From Siphonodentalium dalli (taxonomy: Eukaryota; Mollusca; Scaphopoda; Gadilida; Siphonodentaliidae): DNA of 64,000 nucleotides. Positions within the stretch are counted from its first letter, which is position 1. Each line of letters opens with the position of its first letter. Below the pieces are notes generated by a model. That model was not told where the DNA came from. It did not search any database and saw nothing but the letters and a program-made list of their open reading frames with translations. The stretch spans positions 19,099,739-19,163,738 of the forward strand of contig CP136062.1 of the NCBI GenBank assembly GCA_032622095.1. Reading direction: 5' to 3'. The position numbers and the translations under genes are program-made. Below are positions 1 through 11,745 of this stretch, one piece after another.

Positions 1-362
1 GCACACGGTTTTCGCAAAAATTCAGGAAGCTCCAGTCATGAAAGGGTTAATTCTGAATCACATAAACACGGACGCTCTTTATAAGAAGCAATCATTGGAA
101 TTTTTGCTTGGCTGACAGCCTGATAAATATTCAAATGTGTTAATACTTCCTCTTGTCCACGAAAGTACCATGTTAATGGGTTCATGTGCTCGATCTAATA
201 AGTTACGTATATGGTGCTTTATGGTGTCAAGTAAACATGGTATCTGTGGACACTGACATTACGTGCCCCACAATGCATCAACGAATAGTCACTGAAGTCA
301 TTATCATCCATTAACTGCTGATAGCGTTCCACAAGTTAGACTAACGCTCTCTATTCAAACCA
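1..362. other. Intergenic or intronic, no gene seen
   Basis: No coding signal is visible. At about 38-52 the sequence CATGAAAGGGTTAA resembles the TTAA-ending terminus of the piggyBac-like MITEs elsewhere in the window, and the same string recurs at about 8963-8976. No matching left end was found for either, so both are only possible element ends. Confidence 0.4.
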
Positions 363-1110
363 CATATGTGACCCGCCATATCAAATCCAGTCGTAAGTCG
401 GGATTTTTTTTACCCTGTGCCAATGCATTCTCTTATATATGCGAGTCGGCCATAGGTCGCCTCGCATATATAAGAGAATGCATTGGCCTAACAATTTTTT
501 ACAATTTTAATAATTTGTTCATGTATTCTTTAACAATTTTATAATTTCACCCATACAGAGCCCCAGACAAACATGAGCAGACGACACTCTTCTATATGCT
601 TCTATATACACGTGGGGCTCCCCGCAGGGTAATGGATGTTTTTTTATTTTATGTCCTAAAAATTGTAAGAAACATTTATTTAAAAACATGATAAAAAATT
701 GTTAGGCCAATGCATTCTCTTATATATGCGAGGCGACCTATGTTCGCCTCGCATATATAAGAGAATGCATTGGCCTAACAATTTTTTACAATTTTAATTC
801 TTGTATTCTTTAACAATTTTATAGTTTCACCCATACAGAGCCCCAGACAAACATGAGCAGACGACACTCTTCTATATGCTTCTATATATGTGTGGGGCTC
901 CCTGCAGGGTAATGGATGTTTTTTTTATTTTATGTCCTAAAAATTGTAAGAAACATTTATTTAAAAACATGATAAAAAATTGTTAGGCCAATGCATTCTC
1001 TTATATATGCGAGGCGACCTATGTTCGACTCGCATATATAAGAGAATGCATTGGCACAGGTTAAAAAAAATCCCGACTAACGACTGCATTTGATATGGCG
1101 GGTCACACAT
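363..1110. mobile_element. MITE, palindrome family A, three palindromes
   Basis: The terminal inverted repeats start ATATGTGACCCGCCATATC on the left and its complement at about 1080-1110 on the right, and run inward for about 80 bp. Inside are three copies of a 67-bp near-perfect palindrome (420-486, 707-773, 988-1054) that starts CCAATGCATTCTCTTATATA. They are separated by two near-identical AT-rich spacers of about 220 bp. A simpler copy with two palindromes and one spacer, in the opposite orientation, lies at 5190-5657, so this copy has an internal unit duplication. There is no coding capacity. Confidence 0.85.
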
Positions 1111-1224
1111 GGAGAAGAAACTGACATAGAACGCCCTTTATTGTGACGTGCTGAAGAAATATTGACTGCCTTTTCTGTGTGAGATGATAACGTCTATATC
1201 TCTTCGGATATCTCGGGGGAGGGG

Positions 1225-1412
1225 GGTGCCAGTTACTTGCCAATGGTCGGTGGTTTCGCCGGGCACACTGTGTGTGTCATTCTTCCAGCCAGTGAAGTTA
1301 GAGTTAGATTTAACTTAGGGCACGGACTTTCCCTCCACCAATAAAACTGCCAACGTCGTGATAATAAACATTGCTACTGAAAGCGACGTTAAACCCCAAT
1401 AAATAAATAAAT
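1225..1412 (+). mobile_element. SINE, 3' part (mollusc-type central domain and tail)
   Basis: The stretch CAATGGTCGGTGGTTTCGCC, then CCTCCACCAATAAAACTG, then GCGACGTTAAACCCC followed by AATAAATAAATAAA, has the order and wording of the conserved central domain and 3' tail of SINEs widespread in molluscs. The tRNA-like head is not recognised, so this is probably 5' truncated. The assignment is from memory of the family and was not searched. It is the main hint for the taxon. Confidence 0.6.
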
Positions 1413-1749
1413 TATCTTCGACAATATTTGTGTTTGCAATGCTAGCATGGTATTGAGTATATAATCATTCCGTATCTTTTTAGTGACAACACGATCAGTT
1501 ACTATACGTGCAAGTTTAATTTGAGGCTTGCATATTTTAAGTCGTATATCCCTTTCTTTATATATACTGATGGATTATCCCACTCAAAATAGACACCGGA
1601 ACGGTCTATTATTCATTTGTATGGGGTGTGCGGGAAAAACGAGAAACGCCCGGCCCGTGAAAGGGGGTGAAAAGATATTACAAGAGCAAAAGGTTCATAT
1701 TCATTGTGAAATGTTCTGATGTCCAGTTCGACAAACATGCAATGGCGCA
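1413..1749. other. No feature recognised
   Basis: A short open frame at 1528-1719 has no recognisable domain and no splice context. It is treated as chance. Confidence 0.4.
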
Positions 1750-4677
1750 TTGTCTGACCACTTCCCTAGGGAACTATACTCGTTAATAATTATTGTCTGA
1801 CCACTTCCCTAGGGAACTATACTCGTCAATAATTATTGTCTGACCACTTCCCTAGGGAACTATACTCGTTAATAATTATTGTCTGACCACTTCCCTGGGG
1901 AACTATACTCGTCAATAATTATTGTCTGACCACTTCCCTAGGGAACTATACTCGTCAATAATTATTGTCTGACCACTTCCCTGGGGAACTATACTCGTCA
2001 ATAATTATTGTCTGACCACTTCCCTGGGGAACTATACTCGTTAATAATTATTGTCTGACCACTTCCCTGGGGAACTATACTCGTCAATAATTATTGTCTG
2101 ACCACTTCCCTGGGGAACTATACTCGTCAATAATTATTGTCTGACCACTTCCCTGGGGAACTATACTCGTCAATAATTATTACCTGACCACTTCCCTGGG
2201 GAACTATACTCGTCAATAATTATTGTCTGACCACTTCCCTGGGGAACTATACTCGTCAATAATTATTGTCTGACCACTTCCCTGGGGAACTATACTCGTC
2301 AATAATTATTGTCTGACCACTTCCCTGGGGAACTATACTCGTCAATAATTATTGTCTGACCACTTCCCTAGGGAACTATACTCGTTAATAATTATTGTCT
2401 GACCACTTCCCTGGGGAACTATACTCGTTAATAATTATTGTCTGACCACTTCCCTGGGGAACTATACTCGTTAATAATTATTGTCTGACCACTTCCCTAG
2501 GGAACTATACTCGTCAATAATTATTGTCTGACCACTTCCCTGGGGAACTATACTCGTTAATAATTATTGTCTGACCACTTCCCTGGGGAACTATACTCGT
2601 CAATAATTATTGTCTGACCACTTCCCTGGGGAACTATACTCGTCAATAATTATTGTCTGACCACTTCCCTAGGGAACTATACTCGTTAATAATTATTGTC
2701 TGACCACTTCCCTAGGGAACTATACTCGTTAATAATTATTGTCTGACCACTTCCCTAGGGAACTATACTCGTCAATAATTATTGTCTGACCACCTCCCTG
2801 GGGAACTATACTCGTTAATAATTATTGTCTGACCACTTCCCTGGGGAACTATACTCGTCAATAATTATTGTCTGACCACTTCCCTGGGGAACTATACTCG
2901 TCAATAATTATTGTCTGACCACTTCCCTAGGGAACTATACTCGTTAATAATTATTGTCTGACCACTTCCCTGGGGAACTATACTCGTCAATAATTATTGT
3001 CTGACCACTTCCCTAGGGAACTATACTCGTTAATAATTATTGTCTGACCACTTCCCTGGGGAACTATACTCGTTAATAATTATTGTCTGACCACTTCCCT
3101 GGGGAACTATACTCGTTAATAATTATTGTCTGACCACTTCCCTGGGGAACTATACTCGTCAATAATTATTGTCTGACCACTTCCCTGGGGAACTATACTC
3201 GTCAATAATTATTGTCTGACCACTTCCCTAGGGAACTATACTCGTTAATAATTATTGTCTGACCACTTCCCTGGGGAACTATACTCGTTAATAATTATTG
3301 TCTGACCACTTCCCTGGGGAACTATACTCGTCAATAATTATTGTCTGACCACTTCCCTGGGGAACTATACTCGTCAATAATTATTGTCTGACCACTTCCC
3401 TGGGGAACTATACTCGTTAATAATTATTGTCTGACCACTTCCTTGGGGAACTATACTCGTTAATAATTATTGTCTGACCACTTCCCTGGGGAACTATACT
3501 CGTTAATAATTATTGTCTGACCACTTCCCTAGGGAACTATACTCGTCAATAATTATTGTCTGACCACTTCCCTGGGGAACTATACTCGTTAATAGTTATT
3601 GTCTGACCACTTCCCTGGGGAACTATACTCGTTAATAATTATTGTCTGACCACTTCCCTAGGGAACTATACTCGTTAATAATTATTGTCTGACCACTTCC
3701 CTAGGGAACTATACTCGTTAATAATTATTGTCTGACCACTTCCCTGGGGAACTATACTCGTTAATAATTATTGTCTGACCACTTCCCTAGGGAACTATAC
3801 TCGTTAATAGTTATTGTCTGACCACTTCCCTGGGGAACTATACTCGTTAATAATTATTGTCTGACCACTTCCCTAGGGAACTATACTCGTTAATAGTTAT
3901 TGTCTGACCACTTCCCTGGGGAACTATAATCGTCAATAATTATTGTCTGACCACTTCCCTAGGGAACTATACTCGTTAATAATTATTGTCTGACCACTTC
4001 CCTAGGGAACTATACTCGTTAATAATTATTGTCTGACCACTTCCCTAGGGAACTATACTCGTTAATAATTATTGTCTGACCACTTCCCTGGGGAACTATA
4101 CTCGTTAATAATTATTGTCTGACCACTTCCCTGGGGAACTATACTCGTTAATAATTATTGTCTGACCACTTCCCTGGGGAACTATACTCGTTAATAATTA
4201 TTGTCTGACCACTTCCCTGGGGAACTATACTCGTTAATAATTATTGTCTGACCACTTCCCTGGGGAACTATACTCGTTAATAATTATTGTCTGACCACTT
4301 CCCTGGGGAACTATACTCGTTAATAATTATTGTCTGACCACTTCCCTGGGGAACTATACTCGTTAATAATTATTGTCTGACCACTTCCCTGGGGAACTAT
4401 ACTCGTTAATAATTATTGTCTGACCACTTCCCTAGGGAACTATACTCGTTAATAATTATTGTCTGACCACTTCCCTGGGGAACTATACTCGTTAATAATT
4501 ATTGTCTGACCACTTCCCTGGGGAACTATACTCGTCAATAATTATTGTCTGACCACTTCCCTGGGGAACTATACTCGTCAATAATTATTGTCTGACCACT
4601 TCCCTAGGGAACTATACTCGTCAATAATTATTGTCTGACCACTTCCCTAGGGAACTATACTCGTTAATAATTATTGT
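1750..4677. repeat. 43-bp satellite array, about 68 copies
   Basis: The unit is TTGTCTGACCACTTCCCTAG followed by GGAACTATACTCGTTAATAATTA. Units are head-to-tail with constant length and no spacers. Variation is almost confined to two positions: CCCTAGGG versus CCCTGGGG, and CGTTAATAA versus CGTCAATAA. The C form of the second site dominates early (about 1790-2340) and the T form late (about 3560-4490). A few private changes are seen, for example TTACCTGACC near 2180. It probably lies in intron or flank 5' of the visible ARF exons. Confidence 0.97.
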
Positions 4678-5189
4678 TAAATTAAAGGGAGACTGTACGC
4701 CTATTTCAATAAATTCCCGATAATAACAACGATCTAATATCGATCTAATATCGATATTATACAAAACAATAAGTAATTCGAGTCGAAGATGTCTTCTGTC
4801 AACGTCCATGTTAACAGGTTATCTTAAAATCAAAGTTAATAATTTGATATAAATTTAATTTATGACTCGAGTCATAAATTAAGTGACAAATAGCGGTGTA
4901 AAGACGTAATCAAATTAATTGACGGATAGTGGATTGGGAAACACGTGGCACACATGATCGTGTAAAAAAATGTTGATACGGGGCGTCAACTCAAGCCACT
5001 CACTGACTAGTGACTATACAATAACTTAAATAAGCACATGGCACTAGTATGCATATAATATCACATTTATTTGATACATTTGCTTGAAAACTGTTCAAAA
5101 ATTACTCAACGACGATAGTTCTATTTTCGCATTCCGGCTACCTCCGTCTACAAAGCAGAGACTATAGCATTACGCATAGTTTCGTATAA
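4678..5189. other. AT-rich sequence, no gene seen
   Basis: There is a short local duplication (CGATCTAATAT twice near 4729-4755) and a small inverted repeat around 4860-4880 (TTTATGACTCGAGTCATAAA). No coding exon or known element is recognised. Confidence 0.4.
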
Positions 5190-5657
5190 TATATGTGACC
5201 CGCCATATAAAATCCAGTCGGAAGTCGGGATTTTGTTTACCCTGTGCCAATTAATTCTCTTATATATGCGAGTCGACCATAGGTCGCCTCGCATATATAA
5301 GAGAATGCATTGGCCTAACAATTTTTTATCATGTTTTTTAAATAAATGTTTCTTACAATTTTTAGGACATAAAATAAAAACATACATTACCCTGCGGGGA
5401 GCCCCACGTGTATATAGAAGCATATAGAAGAGTGTCGTCTGCTCATGTTTGTCTGGGGCTCTGTATGGGTGAAATTATAAAATTGTTAAAGAATACAAGA
5501 ACAAACTATTAAAAGTGTAAAAAATTGTTAGGCCAATGCATTCTCTTATATATGCGAGGCGACCTATGGTCGACTCGTATATATAAGAGAATTCATTGGC
5601 ACAGGGTAAACAAAATTCCCGACTTCCGACTGGATTTGATATGGCGGGTCACATATG
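5190..5657. mobile_element. MITE, palindrome family A, two palindromes
   Basis: The terminal inverted repeats are ATATGTGACCCGCCATAT on the left and the complement at about 5640-5656, extending inward through GTCGGGATTTT and ACCCTGTG into 67-bp palindromes at 5247-5313 and 5533-5599. One AT-rich spacer lies between them, reversed in orientation relative to the copy at 363-1110. It is non-coding. Confidence 0.85.
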
Positions 5658-5861
5658 GAGAAGGTGACATCGCGCTTTCTCGATCCCATCGTAATAAACA
5701 ACGTCAACATACCTATAATCTATCTATTGCACTGTACATGTGTATTAAGGGTAAACACACGAAATATCGATATATGTACTGCGAAACAAAACAAAACTGG
5801 CGAAAGTCAGCAAATTTTCAGCCGTCTTAATGTTTCACAGAAGTAAGTTAAACGATCTTTA

Positions 5862-6121
5862 TTGTCGCCATATGAGGAATATAATAACAAGGAACGCTCT
5901 TTATTGTCACCATATGAGGAATATAATAACAAGGAACGCTCTTTATTGTCACCATATGAGGAATATAATAACAAGGAATGGTCTTTATTGTCACCATATG
6001 AGCAATATACTAACGATGAACGCTCTGTATTGTCACCATATGAGGAATATAATGACACGGAATGCTCTTTATTATCACCATATGCTGAATATAATAACAA
6101 GGAACGCTCTTTATTGTCCCA
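5862..6121. repeat. 42-bp minisatellite, about 6 copies
   Basis: The unit contains CACCATATGAGGAATATAAT and AACAAGGAACGCTCTTTATTGT. Because 42 is a multiple of three, long open frames appear on both strands; they have no independent support. The array ends about 70 bp before ARF exon 1. Confidence 0.92.
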
Positions 6122-6182
6122 GGCTGAAGAAATTGGTTGGTACTCGATTTGTATCGTCGATACTATTTTCTTGTGAATTTAA

Positions 6183-6490
<308 letters not shown>

Positions 6491-7017
6491 CAGAAGGCTT
6501 GAGTGTGATAATCACTTACCGTCCAAAAAAATGTGTGGCTCTATATTTATTACACACCCAATCACAAATGAAATTGTTAATTATAAGAAATTCTCGTTGA
6601 TACCTCAATTGACGGGGGTGGTTCGTGAACTTGCCCAGCATTTCCCCATTCAAATTAAATCATTTTGTCGTCTTAATCGACCGCAGTTTTAAAACCCCGG
6701 TCGTTTAGAGATAGTATTTCCTTGCTAAACTGTGATTTTGTGATAAAAAGGATCTCAAATTCGTCGCAATTCTATAAGAAATTTATTAACCTCGTCTACT
6801 AAATTCTAATTTAGTGCACTCGGTTAATACATTTCCCATATAATTTAGTGCACTCGGATAATAAATTTCGTATATAATTTAATGCACTCGGATAATAAAT
6901 TTCGTACAGAATTGCGACTCATTAGATATCCTACGTGTTTTCAGCCCTTGTAAATTGTAATTAGCCTAGGAAATAGGCAATGCCTAGTGACTATGTACAT
7001 GTAAACAAGCATGCAAA
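6491..7017. other. ARF intron 1, with a small tandem repeat
   Basis: About three degenerate copies of a roughly 45-bp unit (TTTAGTGCACTCGG, then AATAAATTTCG) lie at about 6810-6915. No coding signal is seen in the rest. Confidence 0.6.
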
Positions 7018-7335
7018 TAGCGTGTCTGTCATTTGCAGAATGAGGTCCCCAGAGGGTGAATTTCGTGAACGCTATCCCACACAGCGGGCCAGCATCACCA
7101 AATTCACCCTCTGGGAACATCTTTCTGCTTAGGCCCTCAACTGCTTTAGAAACTTCCCAGAAGGGAAAACGTAACTAAAAACAATGTTAATTTGATACTA
7201 TAGATACTTCCCAGAAGTTGAGGCCTAAGCAGAATGAGGTCTCCAGAGGGTGAATTTGGTGATGCTAGTGCGGGATAGCGTCACGAAATTCACCCCTGTG
7301 GACCTCATTCTGCAAATGACAGACAGGCTATTTGC
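7018..7335. mobile_element. Foldback element, about 320 bp
   Basis: The left arm (TGTCTGTCATTTGCAGAATG, then AGGTCCCCAGAGGGTGAATT) is inverted at 7225-7330. An inner pair, CAGAAAGATGTTCCCAG versus GAGGCCTAAGCAGAATGAGG, and an arm around ACTTCCCAGAAG extend the pairing toward the centre near 7170. It is non-coding and lies in ARF intron 1. Confidence 0.8.
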
Positions 7336-7429
7336 CGATGTACATGTAAAAGCAGAGGTAAAATAAGTTTGCCTAGGAAATACTATTGCCGAGGTAAAAT
7401 AAGTTCATTGAGTTGCTAAAATAGCATTA

Positions 7430-7615
7430 GCTCAATCAGACATACATCATCTTTAGCTCAATCAGACATACATCATCTTTAGCTCAATCAGACATACATC
7501 ATATTTAGCTCAATCAGACATACATCATCTTTAGCTCAATCAGACATACATCATATTTAGCTCAATCAGACATACATCATCTTTAGCTCAATCAGACATA
7601 CATCATCTTTAGCAA
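7430..7615. repeat. 26-bp tandem repeat, about 7 copies
   Basis: The unit AGCTCAATCAGACATACATC plus ATCTTT repeats with only T/A changes at one site (ATCTTT or ATATTT). Confidence 0.95.
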
Positions 7616-7689
7616 AAATGACGTGTCACGTTTCGTTTCACCCTTCTTTTGATATACACTATCATCCGTGGCATTAATTTGTAGACGCC

Positions 7690-8080
7690 CTTTTGAAAAA
7701 GGTCGTATTATGTAATCATTCTGTCCGTCCGTCTGTCTGTCTAGTCCGTCCGTTCGTTAACATTTTTGGTTCCCGATCAATAACTCCAGGTTTGATTATT
7801 TGATATGAACCAAAGTTTGAATGTGTATTTTCCAGCTAAAATACAGGCCAAGTTTGAATATGGGTTCTGTCCAATTTTACATCAGTTACGGCCCTTTTTC
7901 GACTTAGAATTTGACCGATTTCTAAACATGTCTGTGTCCGATCGATAACTTTAGTTTGGATTATTTGATCTGAATCAAAGCTGGTGTGTACGTGTGTTTC
8001 CCTGCTAAAGCTACAGGCCAAGTTCGAATATATATTCTGTGCAAATATTTTCACATGAGTTACGGCCATTTTTCGAATTT
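7690..8080. repeat. Dispersed element with two degenerate tandem halves
   Basis: It starts with a (TCCG/TCTG)n stretch (GTCCGTCCGTCTGTCTGTCT at about 7723). Two related segments follow, each with CGATCAATAACT or CGATCGATAACT, a GATTATTTGATNTGAA core, ACAGGCCAAGTT and CAGTTACGGCC or GAGTTACGGCC. The GTTATGGCCCTTTTTCGA wording recurs near 58698, so the family is dispersed. There is no coding capacity. Confidence 0.6.
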
Positions 8081-8235
8081 GGCACTGGAATTATGGGTAT
8101 ATCACATATTCTTTGTAAGCTCAAATTATTATTTTATTTTGGGGTAGTACAATTCGAAATGGCTAAAGGGCGGATTTTGCCACGCCCTATCGATGCTCTT
8201 GTTGCAAAATACACTCGATGGTGTAAATAGTTGTA

Positions 8236-8375
8236 ATCTTGTGAATACAGTTAATAGGGTTTGATGAATATGGGTACTGGTTTATACAGTTAATGGGGTT
8301 TGATGGATACAGTTAATGGGGTTTGATGGATACAGTTAATGGGGTAATTGTGAATACAGTCAATGGGGTTTGAAG
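8236..8375. repeat. Short tandem repeat, 23-26 bp unit
   Basis: The unit GATACAGTTAATGGGGTTTG (plus ATG) repeats about 5 times with small length changes. It ends about 40 bp upstream of the exon-2 acceptor. Confidence 0.85.
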
Positions 8376-8416
8376 GGTCGGAATTTATCTTTACCTCGTG
8401 CTTAATACTTTCGCAG

Positions 8417-8490
8417 GTTTCAACGTGGAAAATGTGAACAACAAAAACATCAGCTTCACGACGTGGGATGTTGGTGGCAGGGATAAAATT
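8417..8490 (+). CDS. ARF-family GTPase, switch II exon
   Basis: The acceptor is TTTCGCAG at 8409-8416 and the donor GTAAGT at 8491. The two leading bases complete the Gly left open by the previous exon, then [20 protein letters not shown] followed by RDKI. This is the ARF interswitch and the DxxG motif of switch II. In ARF1 the residue after WDVGG is the catalytic Gln71; here the codon is AGG, arginine. In related GTPases loss of this Gln lowers hydrolysis, so slow or absent intrinsic GTPase activity is inferred, not shown. The exon ends in phase 0 before RPLYRHYYQ in the next exon. Confidence 0.94.
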
Positions 8491-8513
8491 GTAAGTATGG
8501 GTTCATGTGTATG

Positions 8514-8655
8514 TGAGTTCCACTGAGTCTGACATGCACACGTACTACCATTGATAGGGGATGGTGTTACGACGAATTTAAATATGAGAGTTCTACTGAT
8601 TCTGTCATGCACATGTACTAGCAATTACAGGGGGGTGTTACGACGAGTTTTGTAG
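8514..8655. repeat. About 72-bp tandem duplication just after the exon-2 donor
   Basis: Two copies carry GAGTTC(C/T)ACTGA, then CTG(A/T)CATGCAC, and end GGTGTTACGACGA, spaced about 72 bp. The array starts about 25 bp past the donor at 8491. Confidence 0.8.
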
Positions 8656-9070
8656 TAACTGGCGAGTTATATGGTAGCTCACGACTTCTGTAATAACAAT
8701 AGCAGTGTTTTGTGGTAGCTCACAGTTATGTAGTAAATTCAACGAGTTATTTAGTAATTTGATGTCACGAGTTTTGTATAGTAGAACATAAACGAGTTAT
8801 GTAGTAAAAATCATTTAGCTTTGTACCAACATTTTTTTTTCGTTTCGAAGACTCGTTTCAACTTACAATATATGTAATATTAAATAAAATTCAACGACCC
8901 GACCGTCAAGAAACGGCGGAGTACACGATCTTTAATGCTGCATCGGCGCATGCAGTTCCCGCCATGAAAGGGTTAATGGTTATGTAAGGCTGATATAATT
9001 ATTTCCTCGTGTAAAATGACGGTTTTATTGTGTCAAATCGGACGGGTTATCTTTAAGATGACGATGATAC
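8656..9070. other. ARF intron 2, degenerate repeats only
   Basis: Loose repeats of CGAGTTATGTAGTAA and similar lie at about 8660-8810. A CATGAAAGGGTTAATGG string at about 8963 matches the one near position 38 and may be a piggyBac-like end. No exon is seen. Confidence 0.5.
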
Positions 9071-9204
9071 ATTTCCGTTCACAGAGACCCCTCTACCGAC
9101 ATTACTACCAGAACACACAAGCTTTTATAATGGATGTATTTCCGTTCACAGAGACCCCTCTACCGACATTACTACCAGAACACACAAGCTTTGATAATGG
9201 TTGT
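9071..9204 (+). repeat. 67-bp tandem duplication of the exon-3 acceptor and exon start
   Basis: TTTCCGTTCACAG followed by AGACCCCTCTACCGACATTA and on to AATGG occurs twice, with exon starts at 9085 and 9152. Only the second copy continues into the GTPase reading frame ([10 protein letters not shown]). The first copy has GCTTTTATAATGGATG and runs back into the acceptor of the second. If the first acceptor were used, the frame would pass through the second acceptor with a 67-bp insertion and shift. Confidence 0.95.
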
Positions 9205-9386
9205 GGACAGCAATGATCGCGAGAGAATGAAAAACGTTAAGTTGGAGCTATGGCGCATTTTATATGAGGACGAATTGAAGGATGCTATAATCATCATTCT
9301 AGCAAATAAACAGGATCTACCAAACGCCATGACGGAGCAGGAGGTTTACGAGAAGCTCAATGGTTCCAAGATCAAACAACAGAATG
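9152..9386 (+). CDS. ARF-family GTPase, NKxD exon
   Basis: The exon starts in phase 0 after TTCACAG (second of two tandem acceptors) and ends AATG before donor GTGAG at 9387, phase 1. It encodes [20 protein letters not shown], then [20 protein letters not shown], and later ANKQDLPNA, the NKxD guanine-specificity motif. Length and spacing match ARFs without gaps: joined to exon 4, the residues between the NKQD loop and the SGDG motif align one for one with ARF1. The surface residues QQN replace the RTW of ARF1. Confidence 0.94.
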
Positions 9387-10359
9387 GTGAGAATTTATTC
9401 TAATTCCAATAAGTTTGTAATTGAGGAGTCAGAGTCAGTTGTAATGGATAAATATTAAAACAAAACGCAATCAAGTTATATACACGTTATATACATTCTT
9501 TCCTATGGGTGACGTATACCACATGAGATAACTAGGTGACATAAAGAGCGTTTTCTAATATGTATTACGGTTTATATGGAATAAGCTGTAAAATCCTTTT
9601 CCGTGTCACATATATGTAATTGTTTCCAAACGTGTGGGGGACTAGACTGCCATTTTATATAGACCGTACATATTGCACCGACCGGTATATATTGTGTGGA
9701 AAATTCTTATGACAAATGCGTTCCTAGCCGTTTTACTTTTTTCCTTAGTTGACTTTCTAAAAGGCGTTCTTGGTCCACCTGCCAGTGCATTACTCTGACT
9801 TTTCTCTGTCATTCTAGTGTGCTAGGTGTGGGGTCACTAACCTTGTCAGCCTGGTCAGCCACTTACCTTATATGGTTACACATTAAAACAAAACGCAATC
9901 AAGTTATATACATTCTTTCCTATGGGTGACGTTGTTTCAAGCCAAAAATAAACTGGCGCTGTGTTTCCCCTATCCCTAACCCTAACACTAATATAGACCG
10001 AATAAACCCCCTGTGACGGCATACACTAGGCCTCTTCCATTTTATTAGTTTGGGGGGGGAATGATTTTATTCCGTTCGCGGGTTTATTGTAACCATGGTA
10101 AATAAATTCCAGTTGTTTTGATGTTCCGCCGATTTCCGAATCACGAATCACAAAACCAATAGCATATACTGTTGAGTTATCGTTCCTGATGCCGAACCAG
10201 AAGCACATGTGAGTTATCGTCCCTGGCGCCCAACCATAAGTACATGCTTTTGTTTGGGTGTCGTGGGTTCTGTATTTATATTTTAAAACACCAACACTAA
10301 CAGCTGCCGCGTGCAATTCGACGACATTGTGCATTATCCACGATTGATGTGGTGCAGTT
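9387..10359. other. ARF intron 3, first part, with a direct repeat
   Basis: AAAACAAAACGCAATCAAGT plus TATATAC and CTTTCCTATGGGTGACGT occurs at about 9456-9513 and again at about 9886-9932. A short TATCCCTAACCCTAACACT run at about 9970 is telomere-like by chance length only. No exon is recognised. Confidence 0.5.
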
Positions 10360-10651
10360 ATACGCCGGTGTTGTTATCGATATCGATATATAATCGAGTA
10401 GTGGCGGCCTACACCCTGAGTCGTCCCTGACAAGACTCCGGTGTTGATCACGATGGCTTATTTGTAGATGTAATCGATTATTGTGGTCTAAACACTGACT
10501 AGACCCCGGTGTTCAGCATGTTGGCTTATTAATCGATATATAATATATTATTTGCAGCGGAATAGACTCCGGTGTTGAGCATGATGGGTAGTTTATCAAC
10601 ATATAAACGAGTATTGGCGCCCTACACCGACTAGACTACTGTGTTCAGCCA
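10360..10651. repeat. Tandem repeat of about 85-110 bp, left part (interrupted)
   Basis: Units share ACTCCGGTGTTGA(G/T)CA, GATGG(C/G)TTATTTATCGATAT, a TAATCGA(G/T)TA core and GGCGGCCTACACC. The array resumes at about 11746-11900 after an inserted element, so that element landed inside it. Confidence 0.75.
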
Positions 10652-11745
10652 GAGACGTGGCGACAGGGGGGAGGGGTTTGGTGGGGTGTCTCACCCCCAA
10701 CTTTGGTCAAAATTTTCAACAGTTGGAAATTTCATACCTGCCAATTAATTAGTTGGAAATATCACACCAACAGTAGGTTGAAAATGTTCTTGTAGTTTGA
10801 TTATAAAACAATTTATTGAGGGAAATTTATTGTTTTGGAACAATATTTGCATAAGTTCTTATTTTTGGTCAAAAATTTGGACAAAAATGGTCATCAGTTG
10901 GAAATTTTCCAACCTTAAGGGGGGTGACAGGTTGGAAATTTCCAACACTTGGAAAACTTGTGTCCTGGTCCCTCCCCCGTGGCCAGTCAAAAACTTCTAG
11001 TTAATTTAAGAAAACAATATTTTCATACATTTTGTCAACATCGTCATTGGAATAGTCATCAGTTGGAAATTTTCCAACCTAAGTGGGGGTGTAGGGTTTG
11101 AAATTTCCAACAGTAGGAAGCGTTAGGATTTTGCGATTTTCTTGTTCAGATTTCAAAATTTTCGCACACCGGGCCGAACCATGGTCGGCCCGGTGTGTCA
11201 TTGCCCCATCCCCATGGCCAATACAAAACTGCTAATTAGTTTAGCAAAATAATATTTTACTACATTTGGTCAAACTTGTGAACAGAAATGGTCATCAGTT
11301 GAAGAATTAACCTAAAGGGGAGTATGAGGTTTGAAATTTCCAACACTAGGAAAGCTTCAGTTGAGGCCACTCTAGATGCTAGGATTTGCGATTTTCTTGT
11401 ATAGTTTTCAAAATTTTCTCACACCCGACCGAATAACCATGGTCAGCCCGGTGTGTCCTGGTCTCTTGACTCTTGTCCGTAGCTGTGGTCATTTGTCTGG
11501 AATTAGATCACTAGTTGGTTTTTTTTTCAGGTTAAAATATCTTAATGTTCTCATACCGGAAATATAGAACCATGACTTATGAATATATAGGAAATTAGGC
11601 CTGAGCACTGAGGTACAAGGGGGGTGCAAATGGAATTATGCACAAACTTGTGTTGGTTTGATTCTGACTCAAGGGGGGTGCAGTTGGAATATCACAAGGT
11701 GAACACCCCCCCCCCCCCAACGGAGACCCTCTAACAACGTCTCTG
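10652..11745. mobile_element. Non-coding element with CCATGG-centred GC palindromes, family C
   Basis: It is about 1.1 kb long, inserted in the tandem repeat around it. The ends are AGAGACGTGGCGA and, inverted, AGAGACGTTGTTAGAGGG. Internal subrepeats of about 240 bp each carry TTGGAAATTTCCAAC boxes and a 33-bp palindrome (CACACCGGGCCGAACCATGG, then TCGGCCCGGTGTG) at about 11165-11197, with a degraded one at about 11421-11458. Reverse-oriented or related copies lie at 27567-28340 and 41345-42465. Poly-C and poly-G tracts mark both ends. Confidence 0.7.

Noticed and set aside
1750-4677. CRISPR-like regular array
   Set aside because: Units are head-to-tail with no unique spacers, in a eukaryotic context with introns; it is a satellite.
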